Made by a program: the position numbers and the translations under genes. A stretch of 64,000 nt of DNA from an uncultured Collinsella sp. (GTDB lineage: Bacteria > Actinomycetota > Coriobacteriia > Coriobacteriales > Coriobacteriaceae): the NCBI GenBank assembly GCA_959604825.1, contig CAUHCN010000002.1, forward strand, positions 1-64,000. The letters run 5' to 3'. The notes under the pieces were generated by a model that was given only the letters and a program-made list of their open reading frames with translations, made no database searches and was not told the origin of the DNA. Of the stretch, positions 50,078 through 58,841 are shown one piece after another. The number at the start of each line of letters is the position of its first letter. Position 1 is the stretch's first letter.

Positions 50078-51600
50078 TGGCGTTCGAGACGTTTGCCGTT
50101 CACGCGGCCTGCATCCGCGGCGTCGAGGCGATTCACGTCACGGTCGAGGTCTCGCTTGCCGGTGGCGTTCCGGGCATCCAGATGCTCGGCATTCCGAGCA
50201 TGGAGGTGATGGAGTCACGCGGTCGTATTCGCTGCGCGATGCGCTCCGCCGGGTTCGAGATCCCGCGCTCGGGCATTACGGTCAATCTGGCGCCTGGCGA
50301 TATTCGCAAGACCGGTAGCGGCTTTGATCTGCCCATCGCCATCGCGGTATTGGCGGCCGATGGTCAGATTCCCCGCGACAACCTCGATCGTTGTCTTATC
50401 GCTGGTGAGCTTGGCTTGGACGGTACGGTGCTTCCTGTCAAGGGCGAGGTGGCGTTTCAGCTATTGGCGCGTGATATGGGGCTGTCCTTTATCGCCGGCA
50501 GGTCCGATCAGCATGTGCCGCTTGCGGGCGTGGATTGTGGATTCATCGATCATTTGTCTCAGCTTGCCCATGGCATGGGCGATGCCGCGCGGCACTACTT
50601 GGATTCTGAAGTGCTCGAGGCGACCTTTGAGCCCGAGCTCGACTATGCCGACGTACTGGGGCAGGAGGTCGCCAAGCGCGGCATGGCGCTTGCGGCGGCA
50701 GGAGAACTCGGCTTGCTCATGATCGGGTCCCCGGGATCGGGCAAGACGATGCTCGCGCGTCGTATGACCGGCATCCTGCCCGAGCTTTCCGTTGAGGATC
50801 AACAGGAGGCGCTGTGCATCCATTCGGTTTTGGGTGAGAACATTGATGGCTTGTTGGCGGGGCACCGGCCCTTCCGCAGTCCCCATCACAGTATTTCGAC
50901 CGCAGGTCTTATCGGCGGTGGGCGCCCGGTGCACCCGGGTGAGATCAGCCTTGCTCATGGCGGCGTGCTATTTTTGGACGAGCTTGCCGAGTTTCCCACG
51001 GGTGTGCTGCAGACGCTGCGTCAGCCCATCGAACGCGGCTACGTGAGGATCGTACGCGTCGACGGGGCTTTTACCTTCCCGTCGCGCTTTCAGCTGCTGG
51101 CTGCGAGCAATCCCTGCCCCTGCGGCTTTTTGGGCGATCGTGAGGTACCGTGTCGCTGCTCGGCGGCGATGGTCGAGCGCTATCGGTCTAAACTGCGCGG
51201 TCCTTTGGCCGACCGTATCGACATGATGATCGATGTGACCCGTCCCGACCCTCAGGTGATTATCGAGGGCGCGGAGGGTATGTCGTCAGCTGAGTTACGT
51301 GACTACGTTGTGCGCGGTCGCGCTTTTCGCGCTTGGCGCGAATCCCGTATGGACGATGCTGATGCCGAGGCCGAGGATGACGAGACACGGTCCATTGACG
51401 GCGTCGTTTCGACCTTTGAGCTCGATGATGCGGCGGAGAAGTGTGTGCTCGGCCTGTCGAAGCGCACACATCTCACGGGTCGCGGCATCGTGCGCCTGGT
51501 GCGTATCGCGCGTACCATCGCCGACGTCGCCGAGAGCGAGCAAGTGACGCAGGACCACGTGCTCGAGGCAGCGATGTACCAGGGAAGGAGGGACCAATGA
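50077..51600 (+). CDS. comM: YifB/ComM Mg-chelatase-like AAA ATPase
   Basis: 507 residues. An N-terminal Lon-protease-like fold domain (GVEAIHVTVEVSLAGGVPG), then the AAA+ module with Walker A GSPGSGKT near residue 217, Walker B VLFLDELAEF, and the Cys-containing NPCPCGFLGD insert. ComM is a helicase that promotes branch migration during transformation. It is coupled on both sides by overlapping stop/start codons, with yraN before and dprA after. Confidence 0.95.
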   Translation: MAFETFAVHAACIRGVEAIHVTVEVSLAGGVPGIQMLGIPSMEVMESRGRIRCAMRSAGFEIPRSGITVNLAPGDIRKTGSGFDLPIAIAVLAADGQIPRDNLDRCLIAGELGLDGTVLPVKGEVAFQLLARDMGLSFIAGRSDQHVPLAGVDCGFIDHLSQLAHGMGDAARHYLDSEVLEATFEPELDYADVLGQEVAKRGMALAAAGELGLLMIGSPGSGKTMLARRMTGILPELSVEDQQEALCIHSVLGENIDGLLAGHRPFRSPHHSISTAGLIGGGRPVHPGEISLAHGGVLFLDELAEFPTGVLQTLRQPIERGYVRIVRVDGAFTFPSRFQLLAASNPCPCGFLGDREVPCRCSAAMVERYRSKLRGPLADRIDMMIDVTRPDPQVIIEGAEGMSSAELRDYVVRGRAFRAWRESRMDDADAEAEDDETRSIDGVVSTFELDDAAEKCVLGLSKRTHLTGRGIVRLVRIARTIADVAESEQVTQDHVLEAAMYQGRRDQ

Positions 51601-52532
51601 TGGCCGAGGGGACCTACGAGCTGCATCCAGGTGATGCGTTGTATCCCGAGACCGTTTTGGAGCTTTCTGATGTACCCCAGACGCTCTATGTGCGCGGCGA
51701 CCCCGAGGTGCTTTCGACGCCCGCGCTCTCCATCATCGGCGCGCGCAAGGCCTCGCCGTATGGTCTTGCCGTGGCAGAGCTTGCGGCAAAGGTGGCGGTC
51801 GAGGCGGGAGTGACGGTAGTTTCGGGCGGCGCGGTCGGTTGTGACCAGGCCTCGGGTTGGGCTGCGGTCAACGCCGGCGGCAAACACGTCGTGGTGCTGG
51901 GGACGGGCGCCGACGTGGTCTACCCGCGCTCGAGCGCGGGGCTTATTATGCGCACGCTCGATACGGGTGGCGCGGTCGTGTCGATCTCTCCGTGGGGCAT
52001 GGGCCCGCGCAAGTTTGCCTTTCCGCGCCGCAATCGCGTGATCGCGGCCCTGTCGCAAGCCCTCTTTGTTTCCGAGGCGGGTATGCCTTCCGGGACGTTT
52101 TCTACAGCCGAGGCTGCTATGGATTTGGGGCGCGAACTTCTTGTCGTGCCGGGGTCGATCCTATCGCCCGAGTCGCGTGGCACGAATTACCTCATTGCGA
52201 ACGGTGCCTGCTGCATCATCGACGAGGAATCTATCGAGATGGCTATCTCACGCATCTACGGCACCCTGCGCTACTCGCGCCCCGATGCTCCCGGCATTGC
52301 CGACCTGGATCCAACACAGCAGACCGTGATGCATGCGCTCATCGCCTCTCCGCTCAAGGTCGACGACATCGCGGCGCTCGTCTCGCTCGATGCTGTCGGC
52401 GTACTCAAACTCTTGGGTTCGCTTGAACTCGAGGGCCTTATCGAGCGCATGATGGATGGAAGGTATGCGCCCTCCAAGTTTGCCCTTCACGCTCAGACAC
52501 CCTTCGGTCACAATGGAAAACATGTCAATTAG
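51597..52532 (+). CDS. dprA: DNA-processing protein DprA
   Basis: 311 residues. The Rossmann core SIIGARKASPYGLAVAELA, SGGAVGCDQASGWAAV, and FPRRNRVIAALSQAL with VVPGSILSPESRGTN is the DprA/Smf fold that loads RecA on incoming single-stranded DNA. A C-terminal winged-helix domain follows (~240-300). GGAGG precedes the ATG, which overlaps the comM stop; ATG 51600 is the alternative. With comM it suggests natural transformation capacity, though no uptake genes are in view. Confidence 0.94.
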   Translation: MMAEGTYELHPGDALYPETVLELSDVPQTLYVRGDPEVLSTPALSIIGARKASPYGLAVAELAAKVAVEAGVTVVSGGAVGCDQASGWAAVNAGGKHVVVLGTGADVVYPRSSAGLIMRTLDTGGAVVSISPWGMGPRKFAFPRRNRVIAALSQALFVSEAGMPSGTFSTAEAAMDLGRELLVVPGSILSPESRGTNYLIANGACCIIDEESIEMAISRIYGTLRYSRPDAPGIADLDPTQQTVMHALIASPLKVDDIAALVSLDAVGVLKLLGSLELEGLIERMMDGRYAPSKFALHAQTPFGHNGKHVN

Positions 52533-52546
52533 AAAGGTGTTTGCAG

Positions 52547-53884
52547 ATGCTGTTTGATCAGGTGACGGTTATCGGTGGCGGTCTGGCGGGTTCGGAGTGC
52601 GCGATTCAGCTGGCAGATCGCGGGTTCGCCGTAAGGCTGTGCGAGATGCGCCCCCAGGTTAGCTCCCCGGCCCACCATACCGATCACCTGGCAGAGCTCG
52701 TCTGTTCCAATTCGTTTAAGTCGACCCGTCCGGATTCCGCGGCTGGATTGCTGAAGGCCGAGCTTGAGCGCATGGGTTCAGTCCTGCTCGATTGCGCCCA
52801 TCGCGCGGCTGTTCCCGCCGGTGGCGCCTTGGCGGTCGACCGCGTCAAGTTTTCCGAGTTTGTCGAGGCCGAGGTTGCCGCCCGTCCCAATATCGAGATC
52901 ATTCACGGCGAGGTCACGCAGATTCCCGAAGGTCACGTGGTCATTGCCGCCGGCCCCTTGTGCTCGCCGGCGCTGAGCGAAGAGGTCATGAAGCTCGTCG
53001 GTGGCGACGCCCTTGCGTTCTTCGATGCCGCGGCGCCGATCGTCGATGCCTCCACGCTCGATATGGACGTGCTGTTCTCGCAGTCGCGCTACGAGGAGCA
53101 GGGGAGCGGCGACTATCTCAACGCTCCGCTCAATAAGGAGGAGTACGAGGCCTTTATCGAGGCGCTTACCACGGCCGACCGCGTGGTGCTCAAGGACTTT
53201 GAGGGCGGCGATCTGTTCCAGGCCTGCCAGCCTGCCGAGGAAGTTGCGCGCACCGGCAAGGACGCCATTCGCTTTGGCGCCATGAAGCCTGTCGGCCTCA
53301 CCGATCCGCGAACCGGTCGTCGTCCCTGGGCGGCGATTCAGCTGCGTGCCGAGAATAAGGAGAAGACCGCCTATAACCTGGTGGGCTTCCAGACCAACTT
53401 GACCTTTGGCGAGCAGAAGCGCGTCTTCCATATGGTGCCGGGCCTGGAGAACGCTGAGTTCTTCCGCTACGGTGTCATGCACCGTAATACCTTTGTCGAC
53501 GCCCCGCACGTGCTCGATGGCACCTTTGCCGTGCCCGGCACCGGCGTGCGCCTGGCCGGTCAGATCACCGGCACCGAGGGGTACATGGAAGCCGTGGCGA
53601 CGGGTCTGCTCGCGGCGCTCAACACCTATGCCGAGGCTATCGGGGCCGCGGGCGTCGAGCTGCCGCGTGTGGGCGCCCTGGGTGCGCTCGTGGGCTATGC
53701 GACCGATCCTGCCACCGTGGGCTATCAGCCTATGCATGTCAACTTTGGCCTGGTGCCGCCACTCGAGGATGGTAAGCGCCGCAGCAAGCGCGACCGCTAC
53801 CAGGCCTATGCGGACCGTGCGCTCGAGGCCCTTGATGCCTATCTGGCCACTCGCCCCGATTTGTTTGGAGGCGACCGGTCATAG
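52547..53884 (+). CDS. trmFO: Folate-dependent tRNA (uracil-5)-methyltransferase TrmFO
   Basis: 445 residues. The FAD-binding start VIGGGLAGSECA and CSNSFKSTRPDSAAGLLKAE are family signatures. It makes T54 in tRNA from methylene-THF and FADH2. ATG 52547 has AAAGGTG 7 nt upstream, better than the TTG at 52541. The stop codon overlaps the proposed xerC start. Confidence 0.96.
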   Translation: MLFDQVTVIGGGLAGSECAIQLADRGFAVRLCEMRPQVSSPAHHTDHLAELVCSNSFKSTRPDSAAGLLKAELERMGSVLLDCAHRAAVPAGGALAVDRVKFSEFVEAEVAARPNIEIIHGEVTQIPEGHVVIAAGPLCSPALSEEVMKLVGGDALAFFDAAAPIVDASTLDMDVLFSQSRYEEQGSGDYLNAPLNKEEYEAFIEALTTADRVVLKDFEGGDLFQACQPAEEVARTGKDAIRFGAMKPVGLTDPRTGRRPWAAIQLRAENKEKTAYNLVGFQTNLTFGEQKRVFHMVPGLENAEFFRYGVMHRNTFVDAPHVLDGTFAVPGTGVRLAGQITGTEGYMEAVATGLLAALNTYAEAIGAAGVELPRVGALGALVGYATDPATVGYQPMHVNFGLVPPLEDGKRRSKRDRYQAYADRALEALDAYLATRPDLFGGDRS

Positions 53885-54801
53885 CCTTTGACCTGTACGA
53901 CACCGTCGACTCGTTTATCGCCTATATCTCACGTGTCGAGGGACTTTCTCCCAACACGGTGACGGCCTATGGCTCGAGGCTGGAGCGCTTCGCTGCCTGG
54001 TGCGAGCGCGAGGATATCGATGCTTTCGCTGCCGACGTGCGCACCATTCGTCGCTATCTTGCCGAGCTTTCGCGTGAGCAGGTGGCTCCCCGAACGCTTG
54101 CGGCGCACCTGTCGGCTATTCGATCTCTCTATCGCTGGATGGCTGCCGAGGGGATTGTCGAGGGCGATGCGGTCTCGGCGATCGCATCGCCCAGGCTGCC
54201 GCGTGACCTGCCGGGTGTCCTTACGACCCAGCAGGTTGAGGCGCTGCTCAAGACGCCTGATACCTCGACGCCCGCGGGACTGCGCGATGCGGCGATGCTT
54301 GAGTTGCTCTATGCCTCCGGCGCGCGAATCTCGGAGCTCGCGGCGCTCAACGTGGAGTCTATTGGTTGGTCCGAGCGAACGCTGCGACTTTGGGGCAAGG
54401 GGAGCAAGGAGCGTATCGTCCCTCTGTATCGTCGTGCGCTCGATGTGACGCGTCTCTATATTGAGGAGGGGAGGCCGGAGTTGCTCGCTCAGGCAAAGCG
54501 CCGCGACCTCGCTACTGGGCCGCATCCGCTGCTTATATCGGCGCGTGGCAATCGCATGAGCGCCGCCATGCTCCGGCGGCGGTTCCATACGCTGGCGACG
54601 CTCGCCGGCATTCCGGCCGACATCGCCCCGCATGCGATGCGCCATACCTTTGCGACCGACTTGCTTGAGGGCGGTGCGGACCTGCGCTCGGTTCAAGAGC
54701 TGCTGGGTCATGCGAGCCTGTCCACGACGCAGATCTACACGCACCTCACGCCCGATCGGCTCAAACGTGCCGTGGCTCAAGCCCATCCCCGAGGCGAATA
54801 G
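53881..54801 (+). CDS. xerC: Tyrosine recombinase XerC/XerD-type
   Basis: About 306 residues if translation begins at 53881. The catalytic set is intact: Arg in GARISELA, H-x-x-R in HAMRHTFATDLL, His in LLGHASLSTT and Tyr in QIYTHL. The N-terminal core-binding domain begins AFDLYDTVDSFIAYIS then RVEGLSPNTV, the part expected of XerC. No ATG, GTG or TTG precedes this in frame; the codon with GGAGG 9 nt upstream and a 4-nt overlap with the trmFO stop is ATA. The first canonical start (GTG 53959) has no ribosome site and would lose ~26 residues of the core-binding domain. XerC resolves chromosome dimers at dif. Confidence 0.9.
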   Translation: MAFDLYDTVDSFIAYISRVEGLSPNTVTAYGSRLERFAAWCEREDIDAFAADVRTIRRYLAELSREQVAPRTLAAHLSAIRSLYRWMAAEGIVEGDAVSAIASPRLPRDLPGVLTTQQVEALLKTPDTSTPAGLRDAAMLELLYASGARISELAALNVESIGWSERTLRLWGKGSKERIVPLYRRALDVTRLYIEEGRPELLAQAKRRDLATGPHPLLISARGNRMSAAMLRRRFHTLATLAGIPADIAPHAMRHTFATDLLEGGADLRSVQELLGHASLSTTQIYTHLTPDRLKRAVAQAHPRGE

Positions 54802-54850
54802 TGGCTGGGACGTCCCGCGCCGCACTCAGGTGTGTGGTTTTGATTGCGGG

Positions 54851-54879
54851 TTGGCACGAAGATGCATTCCTGCTATCAT
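54851..54879 (+). promoter_or_regulatory. rpsB: Promoter of rpsB-tsf
   Basis: TTGGCA (54851-54856), a 17-nt spacer, and TATCAT (54874-54879), giving a leader of about 134 nt. Confidence 0.65.
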
Positions 54880-54885
54880 TCATCG

Positions 54886-55020
54886 GGTTGCTTCACGGCA
54901 ACATGTTTTTATCACGCACGCGCGGCTACTTCATACCGTGGTGCCCGGGCTTTGGTAGCACATGTCCGGGTTGGTTTTGGAGGATGACCCCGCGCGGAGG
55001 CAAACCACAGGAGGTTTAAC
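54886..55020 (+). promoter_or_regulatory. rpsB: rpsB leader, possible S2 autoregulation site
   Basis: A GC-rich leader with several potential stems and no open frame of note, ending in the ribosome site AGGAGG. S2 binds its own leader in other bacteria; whether this leader has the same fold cannot be told by eye. Confidence 0.3.
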
Positions 55021-55749
55021 ATGGCTACCAAGATTAATATCCGCACCCTGCTCGAGGCCGGCTGCCACTTCGGTCACCAGACCCGTCGCTGGAACCCCAA
55101 GATGAAGCCGTTCATCTTCGGTGAGCGCAACGGCATCTACATCCTCGACCTCAAGCAGACCATCCTCGACGCCGACCAGGCCTACACCTTCGTCAAGAAC
55201 GTCGCCAAGGGTGGCAACGTGCTGTTCGTCGGCACCAAGAAGCAGGCTCAGGAGGCCGTCAAGAACGCTGCTGAGCGCGCTAATATGCCCTACATCAACC
55301 AGCGTTGGCTCGGCGGTATGCTGACCAACTTCGTCACCATCCGCTCCCGCATCAACCGCATGGAGGAGCTCGAGGCCATGGTCGAGGACGGCCGCATGGC
55401 AGTGCTCCCCAAGAAGGAGCAGGCTGTGCTCGGCAAGGAGCTCACCAAGCTCCAGACCAACCTCGGTGGCGCCCGCGACATGAAGGGTCTGCCCCAGGCT
55501 CTCTTCGTCATCGACACTAAGCGCGAGGAGAACGCCATCAAGGAGGCTCAGCGCCTGAACATCCCCGTCGTCGCTCTGATCGACACCAACTCCGATCCCG
55601 ACGAGGTCGAGTACGGCATCCCCTGCAACGATGACGCTATCTCCGCTGTCACCCTTATGTGCGAGCTCATGGCTGACGCCTGCCTCGCTGGCTCCGGTAA
55701 GGAGCAGGTCTCCGAGGCCGAGATGGCCGCTGAGCCCAAGGCCGAGTAA
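55021..55749 (+). CDS. rpsB: 30S ribosomal protein S2
   Basis: 242 residues. LLEAGCHFGHQTRRWNPKM at the start and PYINQRWLGGMLTN are S2 signatures. AGGAGG lies before the ATG. An acidic C-terminal tail (EQVSEAEMAAEPKAE) extends past the usual core. It is followed 45 nt later by tsf, its usual partner. Confidence 0.98.
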   Translation: MATKINIRTLLEAGCHFGHQTRRWNPKMKPFIFGERNGIYILDLKQTILDADQAYTFVKNVAKGGNVLFVGTKKQAQEAVKNAAERANMPYINQRWLGGMLTNFVTIRSRINRMEELEAMVEDGRMAVLPKKEQAVLGKELTKLQTNLGGARDMKGLPQALFVIDTKREENAIKEAQRLNIPVVALIDTNSDPDEVEYGIPCNDDAISAVTLMCELMADACLAGSGKEQVSEAEMAAEPKAE

Positions 55750-55794
55750 ATCAGTCTTAGTTAATTCTTTTTCATCTCTTTGAAAGGAACCACA

Positions 55795-56664
55795 ATGGCC
55801 CAGATTACCGCCGCTATGGTCAAGCAGCTCCGCGAGATGACCGACTCCCCGATGATGGAGTGCAAGAAGGCTCTCGTCGAGGCTGACGGCGACATGGACG
55901 CCGCTGTCGACGTTCTGCGTAAGAACGGCCTTGCCAAGGCTGCCAAGAAGGCTGGCCGTGAGACCAACGAGGGCGCTGTCGCCGCGTTCGTCTCCGAGGA
56001 TGGCAAGACCGGCGCTCTGCTCGAGCTCTCCTGCGAGACCGACTTCGTTGGCTCCAACGCCAAGTTCACCGGCTTTGCTTCTAAGGTCGCTGAGGTTGTC
56101 GCTACCACCGAGCCTGCTGACGTCGACGCTCTGCTCGAGAAGCCGATGGGCGAGGAGACCGTTTCCTCCGAGCTCACCGAGATGATTCACATCATGGGCG
56201 AGAACATGAAGATCTCCCGCTTCGCTGCCCGCAAGGCCGAGAACGGCGCGCTCGCTTCTTACATCCACATGGGTGGTAAGATCGGCGTCCTCGTCGAGTT
56301 CGCCTTCGAGAAGGCCGAGACCGCTCAGGCTGAGTCCTTCAAGACCTTCGCTCACGACGTTGCCCTTCAGGTTGCCGCCGTCGCCCCGATCTGCGCTACC
56401 CGCGATCAGGTTCCGGCCGAGACCGTCGAGCACGAGAAGCAGATCTACATGGCCCAGGCTGCCGAGTCCGGCAAGCCCGAGGCTATCCAGGAGAAGATGG
56501 CTGTTGGCCGTCTGGAGAAGTTCTACAAGCAGTCCGTGCTCACCGAGCAGGAGTTCATCAAGGACAGCTCCCTCACCATCAAGAAGTACGCTGAGCAGGT
56601 CTCCAAGGAGCTCGGCGATACCATTACCGTCGTTGCCTTTGACCGTCTGGTCCGTGGCGAGTAA
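55795..56664 (+). CDS. tsf: Elongation factor Ts
   Basis: 289 residues. It exchanges GDP for GTP on EF-Tu. The N-terminal UBA domain (VKQLREMTDSPMMECKKAL) and the core ETDFVGSNAKFTGFA are clear. I chose the ATG at 55795 with AAGGA upstream; a longer reading only adds four residues. A terminator follows. Confidence 0.98.
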   Translation: MAQITAAMVKQLREMTDSPMMECKKALVEADGDMDAAVDVLRKNGLAKAAKKAGRETNEGAVAAFVSEDGKTGALLELSCETDFVGSNAKFTGFASKVAEVVATTEPADVDALLEKPMGEETVSSELTEMIHIMGENMKISRFAARKAENGALASYIHMGGKIGVLVEFAFEKAETAQAESFKTFAHDVALQVAAVAPICATRDQVPAETVEHEKQIYMAQAAESGKPEAIQEKMAVGRLEKFYKQSVLTEQEFIKDSSLTIKKYAEQVSKELGDTITVVAFDRLVRGE

Positions 56665-56687
56665 ATAAGCTCTTGTAGCTGGTAATG

Positions 56688-56722
56688 AGCAGGCTGTGGG
56701 TTTTACTCACAGCCTGCTTTTT
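56688..56722 (+). terminator. Intrinsic terminator after tsf
   Basis: A perfect 11-bp stem (56688-56698 with 56708-56718), a 9-nt loop, then TTTTT. Confidence 0.92.
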
Positions 56723-56781
56723 CATGGCTCTTATCAGAGCCTTTGATATCATATTGAGAGTCTAATTAAAGGAGGATCGCT

Positions 56782-57504
56782 TTGTCCGACATCCGATATA
56801 AACGCGTGCTTCTTAAGCTTTCCGGCGAAGCACTGATGGGCGACGGCCAATATGGCATCGACCCCAAGGTTACCGATCATCTTGCCAAGCAGGTCAAGGA
56901 GCTGCTCGCCGTTGGCCATGAGGTCGGCGTCGTTGTCGGCGGCGGCAATATTTTCCGCGGCATGGCAGGCGCTGCCGGTGGCATGGAGCGTGCTCAGGCC
57001 GACTACATGGGCATGCTCGCGACCGTTATGAACGCGCTCGCCCTGCAGGATGCCTTCGAGCACAACGATGTTCCTTGCCGCGTGATGAGCGCTATCCAGA
57101 TGAACGAGATCTGCGAGCCCTATATTCGTCGCCGCGCTATCAACCATCTGTCCAAGGGCAACGTCGTCATCTTCGCTGCCGGTTCGGGCAATCCGTACTT
57201 TACGACCGACACCGCCGCGGCTCTTCGTGCGTGCGAGATCGGCGCCGAGATTCTGATTAAAGCCACCAAGGTTGACGGCATCTACGACAAGGATCCCGTC
57301 AAGTGCGCCGATGCCGTCCGTTTTGACAAGATTACCTATCACGAGGTTCTCGTCCGCGGTCTGCAGGTTATGGATTCCACGGCTACGGCACTGTGCCAGG
57401 ATAACCGTATGCCGATTTTGGTCCTCAACATCGATGGCGAGGACACCGTCAAGCGCGCGCTCGCGGGTGAGCCCGTCGGCACGCTCGTCTATCAGGAGGA
57501 TTAA
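56782..57504 (+). CDS. pyrH: UMP kinase
   Basis: 240 residues from TTG with AGGAGG upstream. RVLLKLSGEALMG is the phosphate-binding start, and VVGGGNIFRG and KVDGIYDKDP are family motifs. It makes UDP for nucleotide and wall-sugar synthesis. First of the unit pyrH-frr-uppS-cdsA-dxr-rseP-ispG-proS. Confidence 0.97.
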   Translation: MSDIRYKRVLLKLSGEALMGDGQYGIDPKVTDHLAKQVKELLAVGHEVGVVVGGGNIFRGMAGAAGGMERAQADYMGMLATVMNALALQDAFEHNDVPCRVMSAIQMNEICEPYIRRRAINHLSKGNVVIFAAGSGNPYFTTDTAAALRACEIGAEILIKATKVDGIYDKDPVKCADAVRFDKITYHEVLVRGLQVMDSTATALCQDNRMPILVLNIDGEDTVKRALAGEPVGTLVYQED

Positions 57505-57506
57505 GC

Positions 57507-58043
57507 ATGGCAGAGAACATCACCGCCCATATGGACAAGTCGCTCGAGTCCCTCAAGCATAACTTCTCCAAGGTCCGTACCGGTCGTGCCAACGCCAACA
57601 TTCTGTCCGACATCACCGTCGATTATTACGGTGTCCCCACGCCGGTCACGCAGGTTGCCGCCGTCAAAACCCCCGAGGCTCACATGCTGCTCATCGAGCC
57701 GTGGGATAAGGCGCTCATCAATGCTATCGTCAAGGCCATCGGCGCTTCCGATCTGGGTATTACCCCCAACTCCGATGGCACCGTCGTTCGTCTTCCGTTC
57801 CCGGCTCCCACTGAGGAGCGCCGTCGCGAGCTCGTCAAGGAGTGCCGCGAGTACGCCGAGCAGGCCAAGGTGTCTATCCGTAACATCCGTCGCGACTTCA
57901 ACAACAAGCTCGAGCGCGATGAGGAGCTCACCGAGGACGACGTACGTCGCGAGCAGGCCAAGGTCCAGAAGCATACCGATGAGTATGTCGCCAAGGTCGA
58001 GGAGCTTCTGAAGGAAAAAGAAGCCGAGGTCATGGAGATCTAA
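57507..58043 (+). CDS. frr: Ribosome recycling factor
   Basis: 178 residues. KVRTGRANANILSDI and VDYYGVPTPVTQVA are the RRF hinge and core signatures, with the long three-helix bundle ending KEKEAEVMEI. It splits post-termination ribosomes with EF-G. Starts 2 nt after pyrH. Confidence 0.97.
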   Translation: MAENITAHMDKSLESLKHNFSKVRTGRANANILSDITVDYYGVPTPVTQVAAVKTPEAHMLLIEPWDKALINAIVKAIGASDLGITPNSDGTVVRLPFPAPTEERRRELVKECREYAEQAKVSIRNIRRDFNNKLERDEELTEDDVRREQAKVQKHTDEYVAKVEELLKEKEAEVMEI

Positions 58044-58044
58044 G

Positions 58045-58839
58045 GTGCAATACGACGAGCATAAACTGGTCGAGTACTTTGCCGACGCCCCTGTGGGCGT
58101 CGGTTTTTCCGACCTTGACCTCAATAACATTCCGCACCATATCTCGTGCATCATGGACGGCAACGGTCGTTGGGCCACATCGCGCGGTCTTGCACGCACC
58201 GAGGGCCACAAGGCGGGTATCGTCTCCCTTCGCGAGATTATTACCGCCTGCGTGCGTCTGGGCGTCGACGTGCTTTCGGCCTATGCGTTTTCTACCGAAA
58301 ACTGGAACCGCCCGCAGCATGAGGTCAACGTCTTGATGCACCTGTTTGCCAAGACGTTTATCGACGAGCTGCCGCTTCTGAAGCGCGAAAACGTGCGCGT
58401 TGTCTTTTTGGGTGACATTTCCGCGCTGCCCAAGAAGACCCGCGACGTTTTTGAACGCGGTCTTGCCGAGTGCGCCAATCACACCGGCATGACGCTGGCG
58501 CTTGCCGTCAACTACGGCGCGCGTGCCGAGATTACCCGCGCTGTCCGTCAAATCGCACTCGACGCTGCCGCCGGTAAGATCGATCCTGGCGCAATTGATG
58601 ACGACATGGTGGCTTCCCACCTCTATACCGCCGGCCTTCCCGATCCTGAGCTTGTGATTCGCACTTCTGGTGAGCTGCGCCTTTCGAACTATCTGCTGTG
58701 GCAGGTGGCCTATTCCGAATTCTACGTCACCGATACCTATTGGCCCGACTTTGATCGTTGGGGCCTTGTCGACGCCATTTTGGCCTATCAGGGCCGTGAC
58801 CGTAGGTTTGGTGGACTGAGCAAGACCGAGGAGGCTTAA
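58045..58839 (+). CDS. uppS: Undecaprenyl diphosphate synthase (isoprenyl transferase)
   Basis: 264 residues from GTG. The catalytic aspartate is in IMDGNGRWA (Asp38), followed by GHKAG, AFSTENWNRP and RTSGELRLSNYLLWQ. It builds the C55 lipid carrier used by the glycan genes at the left end and by peptidoglycan synthesis. The N-terminal ~30 residues before the core are slightly long. Confidence 0.97.
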   Translation: MQYDEHKLVEYFADAPVGVGFSDLDLNNIPHHISCIMDGNGRWATSRGLARTEGHKAGIVSLREIITACVRLGVDVLSAYAFSTENWNRPQHEVNVLMHLFAKTFIDELPLLKRENVRVVFLGDISALPKKTRDVFERGLAECANHTGMTLALAVNYGARAEITRAVRQIALDAAAGKIDPGAIDDDMVASHLYTAGLPDPELVIRTSGELRLSNYLLWQVAYSEFYVTDTYWPDFDRWGLVDAILAYQGRDRRFGGLSKTEEA

Positions 58840-58841
58840 TC

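Noticed and set aside
53884..53959. xerC as a truncated pseudogene
   Set aside because: All catalytic residues are intact and the frame is open through the expected N-terminus; an unusual start codon explains the data better.
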